Positions 30,019 to 34,493 of a stretch of DNA of 34,493 bases are shown here, piece by piece. Under the pieces are notes generated by a model. That model worked only from the letters and a program-made list of their open reading frames with translations. It was not told where the DNA came from and did not search any database. Where the stretch lies: NCBI GenBank assembly GCA_003140315.1, contig PLJS01000307.1, positions 5,944 through 40,436 of the forward strand, in the 5' to 3' direction. Every line of letters starts with the position of its first letter. The stretch's first letter is position 1. The DNA is from Hyphomicrobiales bacterium (lineage in GTDB: Bacteria; Pseudomonadota; Alphaproteobacteria; Rhizobiales; Xanthobacteraceae). The translations under genes were made by a program, and so were the position numbers.

Positions 30019-31197
30019 TTGCGCATCCTGATCGTCGGGGCGGGGATCGGCGGGCTGACGGCCGCGCTTGCGCTGCTGCGCGAGGGCCACGAGGTCGAGG
30101 TCTACGAGCAGGCGCCGCGGCTCGCCGAACTCGGCGCCGGCGTGCAGATCTCGGCCAACGGTGCGCGCGTGCTGTTTTCGCTCGGGCTCGAGGCGGCGAT
30201 CCGCAAGGTGTGGTGCGAGCCGGCTGGAAAGGAAATCCGGCTTTGGAATACGGGCGAAACCTGGAAGCTGTTCGATCTGGGTAGCCAATCCGTCGCGCGC
30301 TACGGCGCGCCTTATTTTATGATTCATCGCGCCGACTTGCACGGCGTGCTGATCGATGCGGTGCGCGCGCTGCGACCTGACGCGATTCGGCTTGGCGTGC
30401 GCTGTACAGGCTTCGATGACGACGGCAGCACGGTCACGCTGCGTCTCGGCGACGAACGCGTGACCGGCGATGCGCTGATCGGCGCCGACGGCGTACATTC
30501 TGGCATCCGCAATATTCTTGTGGGCGACGACAAGCCGGTGTTCACCGGATGTATGGCGTGGCGCGGGCTGGTGCCGATCGACAAGCTCCCCGCGCACCTG
30601 CGACGCAATGTCGGCGTCAACTGGGTCGGGCCCGGCGGGCACGTGATCAACTACCTGCTGCGGCGCGGCGAGATATTCAACTTCGTCGGCATCGTCGAGC
30701 GCGACTGGCGCGTTGAATCCTGGACCGAGCGCGGTACGCGCGACGAATGCGCCGCGGACTTCGCCGGCTGGCACGGCGACATCCACGCGATCATCCGCAA
30801 CATTGCCGAACCTTACAAATGGGCGCTTCTCGGGCGCGAGCCGCTGGCCCGCTTTTCCTTTGGCCGCGCGACGCTGCTCGGCGATGCCGCGCATCCGACG
30901 CTGCCGATGCTGGCGCAGGGCGCCAACATGGCGATCGAGGACGGTATGGTGCTCGCGCGCTGCTTCACGTCGTATGGCGACGCCGAAACCGCGCTTAGTC
31001 AGTACAGCGCAGCGCGCGTTGACCGCACGGCGAAACTCGTGCGCGGTGCGACCGAGATGGCGAAGCGCTTCCACAATCCGGCGCTGCGCGAAGCCGCCGG
31101 CGCGAAGGCCTATGTCGATGCGCAATGGAGCGAGCAGACCGTCAAACAGCGCTACGACTGGATTTTCGAATACGATGCGACGCGTGTGGCGGTTTGA
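30019..31197 (+). CDS. FAD-dependent aromatic-ring monooxygenase (salicylate / 3-hydroxybenzoate hydroxylase type)
   Basis: 392 residues, a single-component flavoprotein hydroxylase. Motifs are the dinucleotide fold GAGIGG (7-12) with ribose-binding E30, the DG motif (GADGVHSGIR, 155-164) and the GD motif (LLGDAAHPTLPMLAQGANMA, 286-305). AHPTLPMLAQGA is typical of salicylate and 3-hydroxybenzoate 6-hydroxylases. A TTG start is forced: an in-frame TAG at 30010-30012 lies three codons upstream, and the first beta strand (RILIVGAGIGG) begins at residue 2. Urate hydroxylase HpxO is a related possibility but fits the GD region less well. Its stop is directly followed by the ATG of the next gene (TGAATG), suggesting coupling. 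No ring-cleavage enzyme is present to indicate the substrate. Confidence 0.87.
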   Translation: MRILIVGAGIGGLTAALALLREGHEVEVYEQAPRLAELGAGVQISANGARVLFSLGLEAAIRKVWCEPAGKEIRLWNTGETWKLFDLGSQSVARYGAPYFMIHRADLHGVLIDAVRALRPDAIRLGVRCTGFDDDGSTVTLRLGDERVTGDALIGADGVHSGIRNILVGDDKPVFTGCMAWRGLVPIDKLPAHLRRNVGVNWVGPGGHVINYLLRRGEIFNFVGIVERDWRVESWTERGTRDECAADFAGWHGDIHAIIRNIAEPYKWALLGREPLARFSFGRATLLGDAAHPTLPMLAQGANMAIEDGMVLARCFTSYGDAETALSQYSAARVDRTAKLVRGATEMAKRFHNPALREAAGAKAYVDAQWSEQTVKQRYDWIFEYDATRVAV

Positions 31198-33504
31198 ATG
31201 ACCGGCACGCGCGCGCAGCCGTCGCTTCTCGTCACCGTCGCGATCTTCGCGCTCGCTTTCCTGGTGCCCGCATGGCCGTGGCTCTCGGGTGCGGTGACGG
31301 TTCCTTACGACGCGAAGTCGACCTTCCTGCCGCCGGTCGAGTTCATGGCGCATGCCTTTCACTCCGGCGAGTCACCGTTCTGGATGCCGAACGTCTTCGC
31401 CGGCTGGCCGAATATCGCCGATCCGCAGTCGATGCTCACCTCGCCGCTACATGTGCTGTTGGCGCTCTTAAGCCCGGCGCCCGGCTTTCGCGCGGTCGAC
31501 GGCGTCACCTTCGCGTATCTGTTCCTCGGCGGGCTCGGGCTGATCCTGTTCTTCCGCGACCGCGGCTGGCATGCGGCGGGCGCGCTCGTTACGGCGCTGG
31601 CGTTTGCGTTCGGCGGCGCCGCGAGCGCGCGGCTGCAGCACACCGGGCAGGTCATGAGCCTTGCGTACCTGCCGATTACGCTGTGGCTGCTCGCGCGGGC
31701 GCTCGAACGCGTGTCGTGGGGCTACGGCGCGCTCGCCGGCGCCGCGGCCGCGCTGATCGTGCTCGGCCGCGATCAGGTGGCGCTACTGGAAGTCTACCTG
31801 CTGGCCGGATACGTCGTGTGGCACTGGCTCGATGGGGTGGGCCGCCGGCCGCGCCTGCGTGCCAGCATCCTGCCGCTCGCCGCCGGCGCTATCGTCGGCT
31901 TCGTTATCGTCGCGCTGCCGATCTTGTTGACCGAGTTGCTCGCGCTGGATTCCAACCGCCCCGAATTCGGCCTCCTCGATGCCGGACGCGGCTCGCTGCA
32001 TCCGACGCACCTGCTCTCGCTCGTGTTCGCCGACCTGTTCGGCGCGATGGACCCGAAGGTCGATTTCTGGGGCGCGGGCGGCTTTGCGTGGAACGAGCGC
32101 TTCGGCATGGCCGATCTTTTCCTCGCGCAGAACATGAGCCTCCTCTATTCCGGCGCGTTCGCGCCGGTGTTGCTTGTCGTCGGCGTCACGCGAGGCGCGC
32201 TATGGTCGCGCGAGATCCGTTTTTTCACCGCGTCGCTGCTGTTCGTCGCGCTCTATATGCTCGGCCGCTACACGCCCGCGTTCCATGCGATGTACGAGTT
32301 GATGCCAGGCGTGACGCTGTTCCGCCGTCCGGCCGACGCGACCTTCGTGTTCGGCGCGCTGATCGCGATCATCACCGGCTATCTGACGCATCGCTGGCTC
32401 GACGGCCTGCCGGGCACTCGCAACCGGCGCATCGTCGAGATCGCGGTCGCGGTGGTCGTCATTGCCTCTGCACTCTGGCTTGGGCAGACGACGGTTGGAC
32501 TCAATCTCGCACTGAAGCCGATCGTGACCGGCATGGTCTACGCGGCTGCCGCAATTGCGGTGCTGATGTTCGTACGCCGTCTCGCGCCTCTCTCCGCATT
32601 GATCCTGCTTGCCGCATTCACGATCGCCGATCTCGCCTGGAACAACGCGCCGCATGAATCGACCGGCCTGCCGCCCGCGATCTACGACGCCTTGCGCCGA
32701 GACACGCAGAACGAGACCGTCGCGCTGATCAAACAGCGCCTCGCCACACAGGAGGCGGATCATCGCGACCGCGTGGAGCTGATCGGCATCGGCTATCATT
32801 GGCCGAACATCTGCCTGATCCACGGCTGCGAGCACGTGTTCGGGCACAATCCGCTGCGGCTGAAATGGTTTTTTGACGCGACGCACGCGGAAGACACGGT
32901 GGCGGCGCCGGATCAGCGGCCGTTTTCGCCGCTCTATCCATCCTACCGTTCGGCCTTCGCGGACCTGCTCGGCGTCCGGTTGATCGCGACCGGCGTGCCG
33001 GTCGAACAGATCGACAAGGCGCTGAAGGCCGGCGACCTGAATTTCATCGCGCGAACCAAGGATGCCTACGTCTATGAGAACCCGCGCGCGCTGCCGCGCG
33101 TGATGCTGCTCGGCGACTGGCGTGTCGCCGACTTCGCCAAGCTGATCGAGACCGGCTGGCCATCGGACGTCGATCCGCACCGCACCGTGCTCCTGGAAAA
33201 GCCGACGACGGCACAGCCGCTCTCGTCGTTCGAAGGCGCGGGCAACGCGCGGATCGTCAGCTATTCAAACACCGAAGTCGTCATCGCGGTCGATGCGCCC
33301 GCGGGCGGCATGCTGCTTCTCAACGATGTGTGGCACCCATGGTGGCGCGCGACCATCGACGGCGTCGAAGCCGACATCCTGCGCGCCAACGTGATCTTCC
33401 GCGCCGTGCAGGTGCCGCCGGGCAAATACACGGTGCGCTTCACGTTCGAGCCGTTGCGCGGCGCATGGACTGAGCTGCGCGCAAAGCTGCGTCAGCGCCC
33501 TTGA
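31198..33504 (+). CDS. YfhO-like polytopic membrane protein (GT-C fold)
   Basis: 768 residues. The first two thirds contain about 11-13 membrane helices from LVTVAIFALAFLVPAWPWL to PLSALILLAAFTIADLAW. A soluble C-terminal part (about 490-768) ends in a beta-rich domain (LLLNDVWHPWWRATIDGVEA, then GKYTVRFTFEPLRG). This layout and the closing motif match YfhO, a family related to lipid-linked glycosyltransferases that transfers sugars to lipoteichoic acid or other carriers in some bacteria. The first periplasmic loop (SPFWMPNVFAGWPNIADPQS) is where the GT-C catalytic acid is expected, for example the Asp of IADPQ. It begins one base after the FAD monooxygenase stop. Its 3' end overlaps the convergent secreted-protein gene by 13 bases. 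Confidence 0.8.
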   Translation: MTGTRAQPSLLVTVAIFALAFLVPAWPWLSGAVTVPYDAKSTFLPPVEFMAHAFHSGESPFWMPNVFAGWPNIADPQSMLTSPLHVLLALLSPAPGFRAVDGVTFAYLFLGGLGLILFFRDRGWHAAGALVTALAFAFGGAASARLQHTGQVMSLAYLPITLWLLARALERVSWGYGALAGAAAALIVLGRDQVALLEVYLLAGYVVWHWLDGVGRRPRLRASILPLAAGAIVGFVIVALPILLTELLALDSNRPEFGLLDAGRGSLHPTHLLSLVFADLFGAMDPKVDFWGAGGFAWNERFGMADLFLAQNMSLLYSGAFAPVLLVVGVTRGALWSREIRFFTASLLFVALYMLGRYTPAFHAMYELMPGVTLFRRPADATFVFGALIAIITGYLTHRWLDGLPGTRNRRIVEIAVAVVVIASALWLGQTTVGLNLALKPIVTGMVYAAAAIAVLMFVRRLAPLSALILLAAFTIADLAWNNAPHESTGLPPAIYDALRRDTQNETVALIKQRLATQEADHRDRVELIGIGYHWPNICLIHGCEHVFGHNPLRLKWFFDATHAEDTVAAPDQRPFSPLYPSYRSAFADLLGVRLIATGVPVEQIDKALKAGDLNFIARTKDAYVYENPRALPRVMLLGDWRVADFAKLIETGWPSDVDPHRTVLLEKPTTAQPLSSFEGAGNARIVSYSNTEVVIAVDAPAGGMLLLNDVWHPWWRATIDGVEADILRANVIFRAVQVPPGKYTVRFTFEPLRGAWTELRAKLRQRP

Positions 33505-34418
33505 AAATCCCGAAAGATCATATCGGGCGCGCTGGTGTTGTGGCGCGACGGCACCAACCGTCCGGCCCAGACATCGACGGCGCTCGCGCGCTTGAAATAC
33601 ATGACGGGCATGCGCTCGAAGCTTTTCGCATCCTTCGTCCGCCATCCGATCTGCGCGACGTCATTGTTGATCTCGGTGACGAACATCGAGCGCAGCGCCG
33701 CGAATGGCATGTCGCCGCCGACCGGCGGATCGAGCGTAACATCGAGCACCTGGCGCTCCTCGTCGAGCGTGGCGACCCGCAGCGTCGCGCTGCCGCCGCG
33801 CGTGAACGAAAGCCGAAACGTCTTCGTGTCGGGATCGAACACGATTTCCTTGATGTCGACGAAGGGCCGCTCCTTGAATTCGATCGGCCCGACCATGAAC
33901 GACGAGCCGTAGGCGCTCCATTTCAAATTCGCCGGCGGCAGCGGCCGCGCGCGCCAATAGCCGTCGGTCGGATAGAGCACCAGCACCTCCTCGGCGCGGT
34001 CATGCGCGCGGGTCCAGAGCTGCAAAAGCTGCACGCCGCTCTCGACCCGGTCGCCGACGCGCACCGGCACCTTGTTCAGGCGCCAGAAATTCGGGACCGT
34101 CAGGCCGACAAGTTGCCACTCGGGCGTCTCGTAGATCGTGACGCGGCGCGGCTGCTCGGTGATGACCGGCGCCGCCGCGAGATCGGGGCAGTTGTTGAGA
34201 TCGAACGCCGAACGGTCGGTCACGAGCGTGCCGATGTAGTTCGGGTGCACGGCCTCGATGGTGAAGCGCCGCACCTCCGGCGACATCAGCTTGATGTAGA
34301 CGTTGTCCGTCTCGGCGCACAGTATCGGCTCGCTGGCGTTGACGACGTCGACCGCGACGTCGTCGGCCGCAAGCGCCGGGCCTGCGATCAAAAGCGTGCC
34401 AACAACCAAAGCCGTCAT
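33492..34418 (-). CDS. Secreted protein of unknown function
   Basis: 308 residues. A short signal peptide (MTALVVGTLLIAGPALAADD, cleavage after ALA) precedes a beta-rich mature protein with a pair of cysteines (NASEPILCAETD and LNNCPDLAAA) that may form a disulfide. Aromatic/Pro-rich stretches include YETPEWQLVGLTVPNFWRLN and GYWRARPLPPANLKWSAYGS. I recognise no family. The ATG lies inside a palindromic repeat (34413-34493): its bases are those of the repeat's CGTCATCC start. The signal peptide is unusually short at its N-terminus with no basic residue, so the true start may lie elsewhere or the repeat may have replaced the original one. It overlaps the YfhO-like gene end by 13 bases. Confidence 0.72.
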   Translation of the reverse strand: MTALVVGTLLIAGPALAADDVAVDVVNASEPILCAETDNVYIKLMSPEVRRFTIEAVHPNYIGTLVTDRSAFDLNNCPDLAAAPVITEQPRRVTIYETPEWQLVGLTVPNFWRLNKVPVRVGDRVESGVQLLQLWTRAHDRAEEVLVLYPTDGYWRARPLPPANLKWSAYGSSFMVGPIEFKERPFVDIKEIVFDPDTKTFRLSFTRGGSATLRVATLDEERQVLDVTLDPPVGGDMPFAALRSMFVTEINNDVAQIGWRTKDAKSFERMPVMYFKRASAVDVWAGRLVPSRHNTSAPDMIFRDFQGR

Positions 34419-34493
34419 CCTGAGGTGCCGACCGAAGGTCGGCCTCGAAGGATGGCCGCGTACGCCGTCGTCCTTCGAGGCTCGCTTCGCTCG
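34413..34493. repeat. Palindromic repeat of the CGTCATCCTGAGGTG family, cut by the window end
   Basis: This begins CGTCATCCTGAGGTG like the element at 14791. It then has a hairpin GCCGACC-GAA-GGTCGGC, CTCGAAGGATGGCC, CCTTCGAGGC and TCGCTTCGCTCG, where the window ends before the expected right arm. It is the uninterrupted version of the 14791 element. The GAA loop is conserved while the stem bases differ in a paired fashion. It overlaps the first bases of the secreted-protein gene. Confidence 0.7.

Noticed and set aside
30019-31197. Urate hydroxylase HpxO as identity of the FAD monooxygenase
   Set aside because: It would fit the ureide theme, but the GD-motif region AHPTLPMLAQGA is of the salicylate/3-hydroxybenzoate hydroxylase type. 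Left as an alternative only.
1-34493. CRISPR arrays, tRNA or rRNA genes, prophage or insertion-sequence transposases
   Set aside because: No regularly spaced direct repeats, no tRNA-like cloverleaf with a CCA end, no rRNA segments and no transposase or integrase motifs were seen by eye.

Overview
The window comes from a high-GC alphaproteobacterium, most likely a member of the Hyphomicrobiales near Bradyrhizobium, Rhodopseudomonas or the Xanthobacteraceae. This is inferred from the GC-rich codon use, the alphaproteobacterial arrangement of the Tad/Cpa pilus genes, and the dense intergenic palindromes of types common in those genomes. No rRNA, tRNA, CRISPR array or insertion sequence was seen.

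Layout. (1) 1-3096, plus strand: the tail of an ABC permease, an acyl-CoA dehydrogenase and allophanate hydrolase (atzF). (2) 11242-3137, minus strand: one tightly packed operon reading oppA, oppB, oppC, oppDF, atzG, atzE, atzH, gntR. It pairs a peptide/opine-type ABC importer with the lower cyanuric-acid (1-carboxybiuret) pathway, but cyanuric acid hydrolase (AtzD) is absent. A near-consensus sigma-54 promoter lies 45-59 bases before the oppA start codon, which points to nitrogen control. (3) 20228-11548, minus strand: a Tad/Flp pilus assembly locus (cpaB, cpaC, a short lipoprotein, cpaE, cpaF, tadB, tadC, tadD). A YefM-YoeB toxin-antitoxin pair sits on the opposite strand between tadC and tadD, and a TadG-like von Willebrand protein is divergent from cpaB. 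The pilin and the prepilin peptidase are not in the window. (4) 24226-21872, minus strand: a tungstate ABC importer in the order tupB-tupC-tupA. (5) 26012-24303, minus strand: an IlvD/Edd-family dehydratase, probably acting on a sugar acid. (6) 26.1-27.8 kb, plus strand: a MazE-like/MazF pair with a perfect operator palindrome and three small charged genes. (7) 29925-27915, minus strand: two tandem PuuE-like (allantoinase/polysaccharide deacetylase fold) genes, then on the plus strand an FAD monooxygenase coupled to a YfhO-like membrane protein, and finally a convergent secreted protein of unknown function.

How the genes fit together. The opp-atz operon plus atzF reads as an importer and catabolic route that takes a carboxylated biuret- or urea-like compound to allophanate and then to ammonia and CO2. 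Regulation is probably by nitrogen status through sigma-54 and by a co-transcribed FCD-type GntR protein. The real substrate is open. The atzG-atzE-atzH trio also matches hpxX-hpxY-hpxZ of oxalurate use, and the two PuuE-like genes 20 kb away would also fit ureide metabolism.

Intergenic space is rich in structured repeats of at least four families. One copy appears to be nested inside another, and two copies show compensating stem changes. All calls come from reading the sequence; no database search or computation was run.
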